A DNA stretch of 64,000 nucleotides, taken from the NCBI GenBank assembly GCA_009733775.1, contig WOGZ01000038.1, forward strand, positions 115,902 through 179,901, in the 5' to 3' direction. The translations under genes were made by a program, and so were the position numbers. Below the pieces are notes generated by a model that was not told the DNA's origin, did no database searches, and worked only from the letters and a program-made list of their open reading frames with translations. The DNA is from Alectoria sarmentosa. Its lineage: Eukaryota > Ascomycota > Lecanoromycetes > Lecanorales > Parmeliaceae. Shown piece after piece: positions 35,130 through 47,059 of this stretch (the stretch's first letter is position 1; each line of letters opens with the position of its first letter).

Positions 35130-35931
35130 ATGGTTGCACCCCTCTTGCTTGAGATTATCTTTTTTATCGCTGTCTATGTGATAAGTGGCACCACTGGTCT
35201 TACTCTCCCGCTGAATCAAGCACCTGACAGTCCAGGCTCACTCGCTATCGTATCTGTGAACGTGTCGGACGCACTCCCGATGGAGCTGTGCACCTCGTCT
35301 TTGATATGGACCGGAAGTACCAGCTATGACACCGAATTCACGACGAATTGCTTCGAAGCATGGAGAACATTTCTGGATACAGACATTTTGAAGTACGGAA
35401 AGAGGGAATTTGAATTTCTCCAACGAGGAGTTACGCCTTCCCATCCAAAGCTACCAAAGATGGCTACCCCGAGACGATATATCAGTAGTAAGTCAAAAGC
35501 CTATCTCCAAGATAGGTTCATGTCGTTAACAAGTCGCTAACCAGAATCATGTACAATTGCAATCGCCAACATTGCAGAGATCCCGAGAGGAATCCTGCCG
35601 ACAGAACCTCCAGGGCCGTTTCCGCGGTCAGATCTGGGGCGCTTTGTTGACTTTCGTCCTCCTATGAGAGCTGTGAGATCAGCCTGTCTGGGGAGGAAGA
35701 AAGAGCTTGGTTGGGCAGTAGCTGGTACGTACGCTTTGAGCGATCTTTTGCGTCATCAAATATAGACTTTCGGACAGCGACTGACCTTGAACAGGCAAGC
35801 AACGTGCGATGGCCATCTTGATGTTTAGTACGAATGCACCTATTGACAGGATCGTTCCGAGAGGAGTAATCCCTCTAAACCTTCTGAATGCAACGATAGG
35901 GGCTGGGGGTGGGCTAGATCCTGCAGCATGA
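35130..35931 (+). CDS. Small secreted protein with four cysteines after the signal peptide, function unknown
   Basis: Three exons, join(35130..35487, 35545..35724, 35795..35931), give 224 residues. Introns of 57 and 70 bp have GTAAGT and GTACGT donors, and the second acceptor follows an ACTGAC branch site. The N-terminus is a signal peptide (MVAPLLLEIIFFIAVYVISG). The mature part has four Cys (MELCTS, TTNCFE, KSCTI, RSACLG), which could form two disulphides. It ends with a Gly-rich TIGAGGGLDPAA. There is no membrane helix after the signal peptide and no recognised domain. It is likely exported to the cell surface or medium, possibly as an effector-like or cell-wall protein. The consistent exon chain supports it as a real gene. 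Confidence 0.6.
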
Positions 35932-36839
35932 TGAATTGATTTTCAAAGGGATAGTCACAACGCCTCTAAGAGAAATTCGGCTATGGACAATCGTGGACAA
36001 AAGGGTCCATGACCATACTTGTAAGGTGAAGCACGCAAGGTCAGTGGCACGGCAAGGAGATTGTGTATAGTAGACACCATAGTTCCCTGAAACTGGATCC
36101 GAATTTTCACCACTGAAAGTAGATGGCAAGGACTGGAGTAGGGGTCGGACGCGGGGCATTCACACCGCAATCTGCTCGTACGAGACAGGTTCAACAGGCT
36201 CAATAGAACATGGGTAGCGGGGAGATTGCGGCCGGGAATTGGCTCGTATGGCTCGGCACGCTGTCCCCGTCGTCACACTCCCCTAAACCACTTAGAGCAG
36301 GCGAATCGCGCATTAAGGACCATTATTGGTGAGGTAGAGATCAAGCTCGCCCCCTATGCTGCCGGCGCCGGGGAGGTGTGCCCGAGCCGTTGGTCTCAAG
36401 CCTGTGAGTATTGAGTGATGACTCGTCGATTTCCTCACCAAGTGAAGCACTAGAGGGCAATCTCTAGGTATCTTCCTTGCGATCCGTCCGTCTGGGAAAT
36501 GGCCCTGGATATGGTACCTGCATGAGCGTGTGAACTTGGAACCAGAGCGAACGCCATGAGGCCCATGGAAGTCAACGAGAGCCGAAAAAAGGCAAGAAGG
36601 CCGAGCCTTTTCCTACTCTGTGCTGCAATCAAGCCTTCCTTTGATCTTATTATTTAATTCGGTGCTCTACCGAAATGTATGGAAAGGCAAAAAGCAAAGC
36701 TCCTTCCAAACCTACCAGGCTCTTTCAAATATCCGATTTGCACCTGCGCATCCAATCTGCTCATAGCACCACCACCATAGGACTTCCGGTTGGTGAAACA
36801 TTCTTCGACCCCCACCAAAACCTCGATTTCGCTTAAGCC
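35932..36839. other. Intergenic, upstream of urc4
   Basis: Only short frames; nothing recognised. It probably contains the urc4 promoter. Confidence 0.35.
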
Positions 36840-38489
36840 ATGGGTATCTTCAGTCGCAAAAGCGCCAGAATCCAAACCAATGGCGAAATCCAGAATTCGG
36901 GATTCAATAGCAGTTCCTTGAAGTCGCCACCGCCTACCCAGACATCCCCTAAAGATTCGCCTTTGATTTCTCCCTCGGCGCTCGATGTCTCTCTACCCGC
37001 CCCTCCCGACCCCACCCTTGATCCTGCAGCTTACCTCAGGAGCATATGGGCTGTTAGAGCTAGATGTCAACTGGTATATCAACGTGCCAAGAGAAATCAA
37101 TTGGATCATTTCGATGTCGATGGCAGCAAGTTTCGTGAGACTGCCAATTACTTGGTTTCGATCATCAAGGTGCGACAAAAATCTACTACCCTTCATCCTC
37201 TTGCTAACAGACTCCACTACAGAGAGACTATGCCCCAGACTACTCCCAAATACCCTCCCATGGCCGATGGCAACACTTCGAAGCAGGTGGACGACCTCGA
37301 GTCGAACAACTCATAGCAACATGGCCCAAAACAGTCGACACACAAGAAAAGACCCGCCGTCTGATCGATCTCTTCCTGGTTTCCGTCCTACTCGACGCAG
37401 GTGCTGGAACAAGATGGTCATACAAATCAAAGGAGTCGGGCAAGATTTACAAGCGGAGCGAGGGATTAGCCATCGCCAGTCTGGAAATGTTCAAGGCCGG
37501 CTCTTTCAGTAGCGACACACAGGAACCGAGTCAGGTCGATAGCCTAGGTCTCAAGCGATTGAGCGTAGAGCATCTTGCGAAGGAACTGCAAGTGACTGAG
37601 GATAACCCAATGGCAGGACTGGAAGGTAGAGCTGGGCTGCTATCGAGACTTGGAGATGCTCTCAAGAATTCAGCGCTTTTTGGCGCCGAAGGAAGACCAG
37701 GGCATATGCTAGGTATATCTCTTTCTCAACGTCATTGGATCACACTGATATTCTGATCAGACTACCTACTCTCTCATCCTACCACACAAGCCGCATCCGT
37801 CCCTGTTATCACCGTTCCTACCCTTTGGACAGTCCTCATCGACGGTCTCTCAAGTGTCTGGCCCTCATCAAGAACACAAATAGATGGCGTCTCACTGGGT
37901 GATGCTTGGCCTTGCTCTTCCATGCCTCAATCACCACCCGGCCTTCCATGGGAGACTATCGTTCCATTCCACAAGCTCACACAATGGCTCTGCTACTCCC
38001 TAATGGTACCAATGAGAAGAGTGATGGGCATCCGTTTTGCCGGTACAGAGCTTCTGACTGGGCTGCCAGAATACAGGAATGGAGGGTTACTGGTCGATAC
38101 AGGACTTCTGACGCTGAAGGAGAAAGATGCGAAGAGAGGGTTAGATCAATACAGGGAAAATTCTTTGTTAAAGGGACAGCCGAATATGGAGGTTGTACCG
38201 CTATTTGCAACACATGATGATGTAATTGTGGAGTGGAGGGCTATCACAGTCGGATTTCTGGACGACTTGCTGGTTGAGATCAATGGAATCCTTGGTCTTT
38301 CCGGACCGGACAAATTGAGTCTGGCGCAGATGCTGGAGGCTGGGAGTTGGAAGGTAAACACGACACCTGAAGAAAGTCGGACACTGATACTAATGCTGAC
38401 TACAGGGTGGACGCGAGTTGGCGGAGGTCTCAAGGCCAAATACCAAGGAACCTCCCATCATGATAGTGTCCGATGGGACAGTATTCTGA
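36840..38489 (+). CDS. URC4: Uracil catabolism protein 4 (DUF1688 family)
   Basis: Four exons, join(36840..37169, 37223..37712, 37761..38353, 38406..38489), give 498 residues, all introns 48-53 bp and in frame. Conserved blocks of the family are visible: DPAAYLRSIWAVRARCQLVY, RDYAPDYSQIPSHGRWQHFE followed by AGGRPRVEQLI, LLDAGAGTRWSYKS, SEGLAIASLEMF, GRPGHMLDYLLSHP, the acidic-aromatic VWPSSRT segment, and HKLTQWLCYSLMVPM. The C-terminus ends IMIVSDGTVF, usual for the family. In Lachancea kluyveri, Urc4 belongs with Urc1, Urc2 and others to the pathway that degrades uracil for nitrogen; its exact reaction is not settled. No other URC gene lies in this window. Confidence 0.9.
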
Positions 38490-38835
38490 TGCACCAGGCA
38501 TGCGCATACCCTTCGGTATACCTCTGGGACTCTGATGCATTTTCTGAGAAAGCTTAGATGTATCCAAAGGCTGGCGTGGAGATGTCTTCGGATGTTTTCG
38601 CCTCCTGATGATTCCTTGCTATACAATTCTGCGTTGGGGACTTTGCTGGCAGACAAGATCAAGGCTGTCTCATTGGAGAGCCATTCAGTCCTCCCACTGA
38701 TGTTACTCGGTAGCACTTAGATAATTTGATGCGTTTCTCCCAGAACCTTGTGAGCCATGTTGGAAATCGAACGAAACAACACTCTTTCCGAGGCCATGCA
38801 AATCTCCAAGCCAGGTCTTGGCAAGGGTTTTACGC
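38490..38835. other. 3' flank of urc4, nothing recognised
   Basis: Normal base composition. No ORF with a known domain. Confidence 0.3.
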
Positions 38836-38913
38836 CATTTAGCGTATTCAAAACCAGTGAGAATGTCTTGGCGTTTTTCGTCGCTGCCCCCCCCATACAT
38901 TTTTGTACTGTAG
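38836..38913 (+). repeat. Left arm of inverted repeat (78 bp)
   Basis: It begins CATTTAGCGTATTCAAAACC and ends ATACATTTTTGTACTGTAG. It matches the reverse complement of 43646-43715 throughout, except for 8 extra bases around a run of eight C (about 38887-38894). Confidence 0.9.
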
Positions 38914-41900
38914 CCTTAACATCGGACAACGTACCTTATCGATATCGCTACTACCGTCAAAATAAGTCCCAAATAAATAAAAATGAAATTATATTGAAAT
39001 CTTACAGGTTTTTCAATCTCTTAATCATAATCAAAAATCGTAAAATCGATATTATTGTTAAGGTCAAGACTGAGCATCTTTTTTATTCGCATTAAAAACT
39101 TAATACAATCGTCAATGAGTTATATTGTGCTCGCAATACGATTTATAAATGAAATTAACGTTTACAAATGTATCGAATTTTTAATAATTTTTATTTTGAT
39201 ATTGACGATCGTTTTTATCGAATCATTATTGTCGCAAAAAACGCTTTATTAAAATATTAAAGACGAAAATCGTGAATTTATTAAAACGAACTCGTTATTT
39301 TTTTGAAGAAAAAATGAAATATCACAATTAATTAGTCGACGATATATCGTTTATTAAAAGATAATAAAATTAATTATAAAAAGAGATAAAGAATAAAGCA
39401 TATTTAAAATTCTCAATTACGTACGAATTAATAAACATTTATGCTTAATGCGATAATAAAACAATTTATCTTTTTTAACGAGTCGATATTTAAATAACAG
39501 ATCGATTAACGATGTATAATATATACTTTAATTGATTAATCGACGAAATAAAACAACGATATAACGAAAAATCGCATTCAAAGCATTTTATCAACATATA
39601 CAATCAATGAATATCTATTATACATCGCGATTCGTGAGAGTTATTTCGATCAAAAGACCTTTTTAATTTGAATTTAATATAAGTTATGATCATATTATAA
39701 TTCATACCCCGATTTAAAAAGCATAATATATTTAAATAACGTTAATATTTATCTCGATTCTCATATTGTGCAAGTTATTAAAAAGATCGATTTTATAATT
39801 AAATTTCTTTCTTTTTATTCATTAGATTACAATTCAATCAAACTGTTATTCAATTTTCTTAAAATCTGAATAAAACGACATTTTAAACGAATGTGATCTA
39901 TTTTTTAAAACGATTTTAATGAATTTTTTTAATATGTGATCGATTATAATAAGTGTGATTAATACGTTAAATAACATTTCGAATATACAATTAAAAAATA
40001 TATATTCGAAAACGATTATAAGACCTTAAAACGAGATTTTGAAATATGATTTTTAAAAGAAAATTAACGCAAAAAAGAAAAAATGTGATTGTATATATAT
40101 AAATTTAAATCATATCATTTATACATAATTTAAATTTATTGTTTTTCAAATTCGTTTTAACGTTGCTTTCTTTCAATAAAATAATATAAATTATTAATCG
40201 ACTTTCGTTTAATAATTTATCGATTGATTTCATTATTGTTTTTTATTTATATTGATTTATTTGCAAATTTACTTAATTGTTCAAATTTAATCGATTATTC
40301 AAATACATTTAATTATTATTCAAATACATTTATTTATTCATTTTTTTGTTTTAAACCTATTAGGTTTTTAATCGATAGATATTTTTCACGATACATTTTT
40401 TTGAAATTATATAAATCTTTTTTAAATCTCGTTATCAAATTATTTAAAAGATTAAGATTAATAATTCATTTATAAAGAATAAAAAACGTATCGTTTATTC
40501 TTTTTAAATGATTTATCTTTCACTTTTATAATTTTACGATCTTTTTCGTTTTAATAAATTATTATTTTTTTATCTCGTTATTTATGCATCGAATTTTTCA
40601 ATTTTAATAATCATTCATAATTTTTTTTTTTTCATTACGATTTATTAAAATAAAATTAAACGACGAAATAAACGAAAACGTTTAAAAGATCGATATCGAT
40701 AAATCATATTGAGATGAAATAATCGTTTATTGAGAAAACGTTTATTGAAAAAAATGAAAAAGAATTTAATATTATTATTATTATTAAAGAGAATCGTAAT
40801 AAAATTATTACGATGAAGGGTTATAATAAAAATGATAATATAACGAGGGCGCATATTGAGGCGAAGGTTATTGAGCATATTATTGTTAATTATTCGATTC
40901 GATAATATCAACGAAATCTTTCGTAAATGATAATTTAAAAAATTTATATTAATATTCAAATAATTATTTCAAAATAAACCTTTTTTTTTCACATCTTTGC
41001 TTGATCTTTGAATGTTTGACGTTATTATTAATAAGTTTTTGATTCGTTATTAATTCTCGATATAATGAAATCGATAATTAAATTAATAAAATATTATATT
41101 GTTTATAATGCAAAATAATGATTTAATTCTTCGTTTATAAAAAAATAAGAATATAATGCTCGTTATTAAACGATGTTATAAAATAAAAACGACGTTTATT
41201 AATATATTGTTCATCGAAACACGTTTAATTTTTGATTAATTGATTAATGTAAATCTTTATAATCTCGTTTTTATTTTATTAATCGATCGAAATATTCATT
41301 TATTATGTTATTTTTATACGTCGATGAAAAAGCGAATTAATAAATGAGTCGATAACGTTAACAATTTTTTTCATTATTAAAAAGATGATGATATCGATAA
41401 TAACGATTTGAACATTCATAATTCGTTAATATTTCTTTTATTAATTTTTAAGCTCGATTTCAACGATAACGATTTATTTTTTAAAAAATAAATTTTTCAA
41501 AATATGATTTTGTTTAATAAATTTATTATAATCGAATTTGATAATAATAATATAAAAAATCATCTTCTCGTCGAATTTTAATAGATTTATAACGATATAA
41601 AATTATATGTCGAGCATTTTAATATCGAAATCATTATATAATTAATCTTTTATACGAATTCTTTTTTTTTTATATAACATTATAAATTATTTTCTTTCGT
41701 TCTCATTTTTTCAAAGAAGTTATCACATTATACACGAAAAGAGATTTTTAATTCGTCAAAAGATTTTTCTTTTTTTTATGATTAATTCGATCTTCGAGAT
41801 TCTCGAGATTTAATAAATTTAAGTTTATCGATGTTCGATATATAATTTATTTGTTTTTTTTCTCTTTCTTTTGTTTTTTTTGAGTCTTCTTTATATTAGC

Positions 41901-43195
41901 GATAACGATTTTTTCTTATTTCTTTTGAATCTTTTTGATTATAACGATAATGATATTTTTTTTATTTTTTTTAAGTCTTCTTGATTGCAGCATTGATGGT
42001 TTAATTTTATATTATTCGATCGCGTACATTTGAAAAAAGATTTTATCGTAAACGTATTAATTGAAATTGCGATTGTTTAAATGTGACCTTTTTATTTATT
42101 TCAATCTTTTTATATTAATTTTGTTTTTGAATAATATCGTTCATTATTTCTCTTATATTCTTGTTTGCGATTTATAAAGTTTTAATGCGCGTTATATTCT
42201 TTTTACATTGTTTTTGAATAAAAATTTATTTTTAAATCTTTTAAATAAAGATTATTTTAAAAGATATAAAAAAATGATTATTGTTATTGCGAATATAAGG
42301 CGACGAAAATGCGTTTAACGATATAAAAACATTTTTGCGTGCGAAAAACATAATTATAAAATTAAGATTTATATAAATTCGATTATTTGCGACATTTACT
42401 ATTTGATTATATCGATAATATTAACGAATGTTGATGTTATAATATAAAAATGTATAAGAAAAAAATAACGACGAAAAATATTAAAAATGATCACATTTCA
42501 ATTAATCACTTTTCATTTAATTATATCTTCATTTTTACGATTTAATTATCGATTTCTTTTTTCTTTTATTTAACATTATTTAAAATTATTGCAAATAACA
42601 TAAATTAATAAAAAATGAAATCAAAGTTACATTATAAATTCACATTTTATCATATCACTCTTTTAAATAAATCTCGCGTATAAAGATTTGTTAATAAATC
42701 GTTTAATAACTTGTTTTTGACACAATTTAATTATTTAATACGTTATATATAAAGAGTGTAATTATAAAGCTTTATCGTCGCTTCATTTTTTTTTATAATT
42801 CAATACGTGAAAATTATATTAAATTTTTTCAAAATAAAGAAGAATTATGTTTAACTTTTAATATTTTTTAATGAGAAATATATTATTTAATGTTGAAATT
42901 TGAATTTAATATTTTTTATTGTTTTTTTGATATAAAATTTATGAAATAATTAAGCGATATTTGATCAGATCGTTTATAATAATAACGTAAATCTTTTTAT
43001 ATTCAAAGACGTTTTATTTTACGTTTTATATATTTATAAAAAATTTCGACGTCGTGCGAGATATTCTTATTCATCGATGTCGTCATTATCAAATTTTGAT
43101 TTCATATTAAAAAAATAAATTATCTTCGTTTTGCTCTCCGTTTCGCTCTCCGCAAATTTCGTCGTTTATATTTATTTATTTATCGTCGCGACGAT

Positions 43196-43288
43196 GCAAA
43201 CAAACAAATAAACAAGTAAATAAATAAAGTATCGCCGCGATGATACTTTGTTTATTTATTTGCTTGCTTATTTATTTGTTTATTTGCT
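43196..43288. repeat. Imperfect long hairpin of tetranucleotide repeats
   Basis: The left arm is built of CAAA/TAAA units ending AAAGTATCG, then a GC-rich loop (CCGCGATG), then a right arm ATACTTTGTTTATTTATTTG and so on that pairs back. It lies near the right edge of the AT-rich block. Confidence 0.55.
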
Positions 43289-43645
43289 TGCTTGCTTATT
43301 TGCACGATCATTTAAAAAAAAAAGGAAGATTGCGGCGTTTAATCGAGGCAATGAATTGATTAACGCATAACATTTTTTTTAATACGTCGTGACGTCGATT
43401 CGGCGAATACCATAACAGATACCCCGAGAATTTGTGTACTTTGAGAAAATTTTTGTATAATATCTGCGCGTCTGTTGAGACGCACGACGTGATTAAATAT
43501 TGATATCGATTTTGACGCAACTATGAATGATGATTAATTGGGTTTTTCAATCAAATGGAATTGCAAACTTACTTTTTAACCATTGCATCACAGTTCCTAA
43601 TCGTTGCGAAGGCCTATTTGATTACATATTCAACTTTTTTTGTGA

Positions 43646-43715
43646 CTACAGTACAAAAATGTATGGGCGACGAAAAACGCCAAGACATTCTCACTGGTTT
43701 TGAATACGCTAAATG
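43646..43715 (-). repeat. Right arm of inverted repeat (70 bp)
   Basis: Reverse complement of the left arm. Both arms keep normal GC content although they adjoin the RIP-like interior, consistent with RIP not acting on very short repeats. Confidence 0.9.
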
Positions 43716-43958
43716 CCTAGATTCGCCTCATTCCTTCTCACCTCTGGAATACGTGTACAACCGAACCCTGTAGTACAAGCTTTGTCTGAACTCATCAGCC
43801 TGTATGCACAAGACGATGCTAGTCATCTATGATACTCCATATCCTCGAAGAACCCGTCTGCGTTTCCCCGCAGAGATCTCAACTTCTCCGCACTCTCCGT
43901 ATTCCCAGACAACTGAAGCTACCATACCATTACTTGACAAGCGAGGAAAGCCGCCAGC

Positions 43959-45142
43959 ATGAACAATCTTAAGAAACCTCAGAAGAAGAAGGTCCTCCTG
44001 ATGGGCAAGTCTGGATCTGGCAAATCTTCCATGCGTAGCATAATATTCAGCAATTATGTCGCCAAAGATGTTCGTCGCCTCGGTGCCACGATAGATGTCG
44101 AGCACAGCACTGTCAAATTCTTAGGAAGTCTCATACTCAATCTTTGGGACTGTGGAGGGTATGACTCTAACCCCGTGATCCTATATTTGTCTCTCTGCTT
44201 GACTCCTCGAGCGCTGAACACTGGCTAATGCGCTGGACTGGAACAGACAAGACGCCTTCACAGAAACTTACCTCACATCGCAGAAATCTCAAACCTTCAG
44301 CGATGTGGGCGTCCTAATCTACGTCTTCGACGTTGAGTCCCGCTCCTTTGAAGGCTCCAATCCTCGCGATCTTCTGACCTACACCGCTGTCATCTCTGCA
44401 CTAGCCGAGTACTCCCCCTCCGCGCACGTCTTCGCCTTAGTCCATAAAATGGACCTCGTTCAAAACGTATTTCGAGACCAAGTGATCCAGGACCGGACCC
44501 TCGCCATCCAAGAGTACAGCGGGGTATTTGGTAAAAGGTTGAAGGTGTATGGCACGACCATATGGGATCAGAGCTTGTACAAGGCGTGGGGGGATATTGT
44601 GAAGTCTTTGGTTCCTAATCTGCACATCATAGATGGTTATTTGCACGATTTGGCCAAGGAAACGAGCGCAGAGGAGATCATCTTGTTTGAACGGGCGACG
44701 TTTCTGACAGTCACGAACGTGACAAGCGAATTAGGGGAGTGTAACCCGTACAGTGATCGCCAGGAACGGCTGAGTAATGTTATCAAGACATTTAAGCATT
44801 CGCTATCGTGCGTCGCTCCTTCCCTATCTTGCTTCATGGGTTTGGGTTTCAGGCTGACTGAGAGCTGGTTATAGCAAGTACACCCACTCTTCAACAGCGT
44901 CCCATCCTTTCACGGAAATCGCCATCAAGGCGCCGCGGTTCAACTTGATTCTCGCGCGATTGACGAACAACACCTATGTGCTTGTCATTTTGCCGCCTGG
45001 GGATTTAGAGATCGAATTGTCGCGTTTCAATATCATGGCTGCTAAGGATCGATTCGTGGAACTGGATATCATGGGATGGGCAGCAAGAGACACTGAAAAG
45101 CTTGAAGGGGGGTTTAATGGGCGTATCAAAGATGGGCGCTGA
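43959..45142 (+). CDS. GTR1: Rag-family GTPase Gtr1 (EGO complex, TORC1 signalling)
   Basis: Three exons, join(43959..44158, 44247..44807, 44875..45142), give 342 residues. The P-loop is GKSGSGKSS (residues 16-24), with switch II WDCGGQDAF created by the first splice. The base-recognition motif takes the Rag form HKMDLV. The family block FSDVGVLIYVFDVESRSFEG and the C-terminal roadblock-like half (FTEIAIKAPRFNLILARLT..., KLEGGFNGRIKDGR) are complete. Introns are 88 and 67 bp. In yeast, Gtr1 pairs with Gtr2 on the vacuole and activates TORC1 when amino acids are plentiful. The gene starts only about 240 bp right of the AT-rich block yet looks fully intact. Confidence 0.93.
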
Positions 45143-46608
45143 AACAAATTGAGTGAAAGGAACATCGTACGATCTATAGTTCCAGCAAGAAGACGTCTGA
45201 GGAGTGACCCTCGTTCTACTGGCTGGAGCAGATCAGAACGGAAAGAGCACACGCCAGGTCTCGAGGTCTCTATTCCTCCAATTGCGAGTCTCCCAGCAAA
45301 CGTCCTTCCCATATCGTCCAGACGTTTGTCTTCGACATACCAACAATGTCACCGGGTCCTCTACAATTCTCTTTATCTAGACACCTATCATGCCATCGCA
45401 CTATCAGCCATACAATAAGGATACCTTAAGGTGCCACCGACCACCCCATGGAATCCGTCAACGAAGTCCACGCAATCTTCCTAAAGCGCCTGGCTGGTTC
45501 TGTCTATGGCCTGTTTACCGCTCTGGGATGCATCATGCTGTACATTACCGCTATAGCCGCCTTCCCGATTGTCTGCCAATCAGCCACATTCTGGACCATT
45601 GTGACATCGCTTACCTGCGTGACTCCATAGTAAGAAGTGAATTTAGACGATCTGGGTGCAGCGGTGGAAGTGCAAAGTGGCCTCCCTGATGAATCGATTG
45701 CAGTGACTGTGGATGAATATCTAGCTGGTGCTCCAAAAGATCCTCAAACAAACCTGCCACTACCAAGCTTAACGGCCACGATTACGTGCTCCTCACCGAC
45801 CTTCCATCAGCAAGCCCTCCCTATCCCGAGGATTGCGAGTTCTTCTATAACACGGCTGATATGGACCTTTCTGAGAACTCGAAATTGCTCCTCGAGGGCA
45901 GCCTGAAAATGGCGCGGCTCACCATGGATAGACAGAGTATCTCAAGTGACCCAGGATAGGTAAAGATGGTGCTTGAGACATGTGGGCGTGAAAGAATGCC
46001 CGAATTCAATGAGGGAGACGGGGACTGAGAGGGAACTGGAGTTGGGGAACAGATTTTAAGTCGGCCTCGCGAAGTGGTTATTGATGACTTTAGAGGAGGC
46101 GGCGTGATCAGATGCTGGCTTGATGCAATGAGCGGTTGCCATAGACAAGGCAGCGATTTCAAGATGTTGAGGGATACCTAGTCCGCAGCCTTTTGGCATG
46201 ACACGAGAAACGGGATCACGAGCACAACCACTGAAGATGCACCATTACGCATGTTCAATGCTATACGAAGCAGAGGTAGACTAGAATCATGCGAGAATAT
46301 CGCACTCCGCTCTCCTCTCCCCACTGATTCATCTCACTAGGTAGTTGTTGGCCTGATATTCAGGCACACCTGCCTACAAGGGCTAGTCACCACGCCAACG
46401 GGAACGGGAAGATTGGAGGACTGCTCAGCAGCCTACAAGAAAACACGCCTCCGAAAAATTCATCCTTGCGCCCCCGGCTTCTGAAAACAGCCCATCACGA
46501 GAATCTGCGAATTCAAACACCCCAATTTGCCACACTCTCCACGCGCTGACAGAAGAGCCACCCACGTCTTCCTCCGAGACCTACACCGGGCCCAGCATCG
46601 TCGCCCAC
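45143..46608. other. Region of short coding-like fragments, unresolved
   Basis: A 60-codon frame at 45448-45630 has a hydrophobic core (LYITAIAAFPIVCQ), and 45637-45958 shows acidic protein-like sequence in two frames (GLPDESIAVTVDEYLAGAPK, then LLTDLPSASPPYPEDCEFFY) that need a shift to join. They may be decayed exons of one gene, but no valid splice chain was found. Confidence 0.25.
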
Positions 46609-47059
46609 ATGCTCGCGACCCGCACCTTCGCCTCCTCCGTCATCTCGAACCATGACACCTCAAACGCCATCCTCGACGACTCCGAACTCGCGTTTCTCAA
46701 AGCCTTCGTGGCCGATCCGTCCAGTGAGTATTACCATCTCGAGTTCCCACTGGCATCAGACCTTTACGTAAAACTTTCTGCTTTACTTGCTTGCTTCTTT
46801 GTTTTTTCCTCTCCATCCAATGCTCTCTCTCTCTCTCTCTCTTTCATGTTTTATGCGACGCTGACTCACTAGCCTTTTTTAGGAGAAAGGTGAGATTCTC
46901 TCCCAACGCGACATGGCCGACGCCATTGGCGACAGGCCGGGCACGAAAGCCGGCGAGAAGGGCAGTTTGACGGGGCTTGTGGTCGCGAGGTATGGGACGG
47001 GCGAGGAGGCGTTGGGGGAGGGCGATGTGGAGAGATTGAGGGCGATGTGGAGAGGTTGA
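46609..47059 (+). CDS. Hypothetical protein, two exons, possibly 5'-truncated
   Basis: join(46609..46767, 46883..47059) encodes 111 residues from the first ATG. The intron is 115 bp, with donor GTAAAA, a CT microsatellite inside, a GCTGAC branch site and CCTTTTTTAG acceptor. The spliced protein reads LDDSELAFLKAFVADP, then ASDLYEKGEILSQRDM and KGSLTGLVVARYGTGEEAL. The same frame is open upstream to about 46385 (LAPPASENSPSRE...ETYTGPSIVAH) without another ATG, so a 5' exon may be missing or lost. A 20 bp tandem duplication near the 3' end (47017-47056) shifts the frame and sets the stop. No family is recognised. Confidence 0.35.

Larger units (their letters stand above)
38836..43715. mobile_element. 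AT-rich, RIP-like degraded block bounded by inverted repeats (probable dead transposon)
   Basis: Base composition changes sharply near 38955 and near 43540; between these points the DNA is overwhelmingly A+T and no coding frame survives. The remaining cytosines are mostly followed by G (in 39241-39300, five of seven C are in CpG and none in CpA). This is the footprint expected of RIP, which converts C in CpA to T in duplicated fungal DNA. The block is flanked by an inverted repeat (38836-38913 and 43646-43715), suggesting a DNA transposon about 4.9 kb long or an insertion of repeats. No transposase can be read and no clear target-site duplication was found. A native AT-rich isochore, or a mis-joined palindromic assembly, are alternatives. 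Confidence 0.5.

Noticed and set aside
40224..40959. ORFs of 83 and 104 codons inside the AT-rich block (Phe/Ile/Asn/Arg-rich)
   Set aside because: The composition is that of random AT-rich DNA and no domain is visible. A mitochondrial-DNA insertion was considered, but no mitochondrial gene could be read.
43555..43773. 72-codon ORF containing MGDEKRQDILTGFEYAK, with the same peptide encoded outward from the left arm
   Set aside because: The peptide is simply the translation of the inverted-repeat arms; neither copy extends into a conserved protein.
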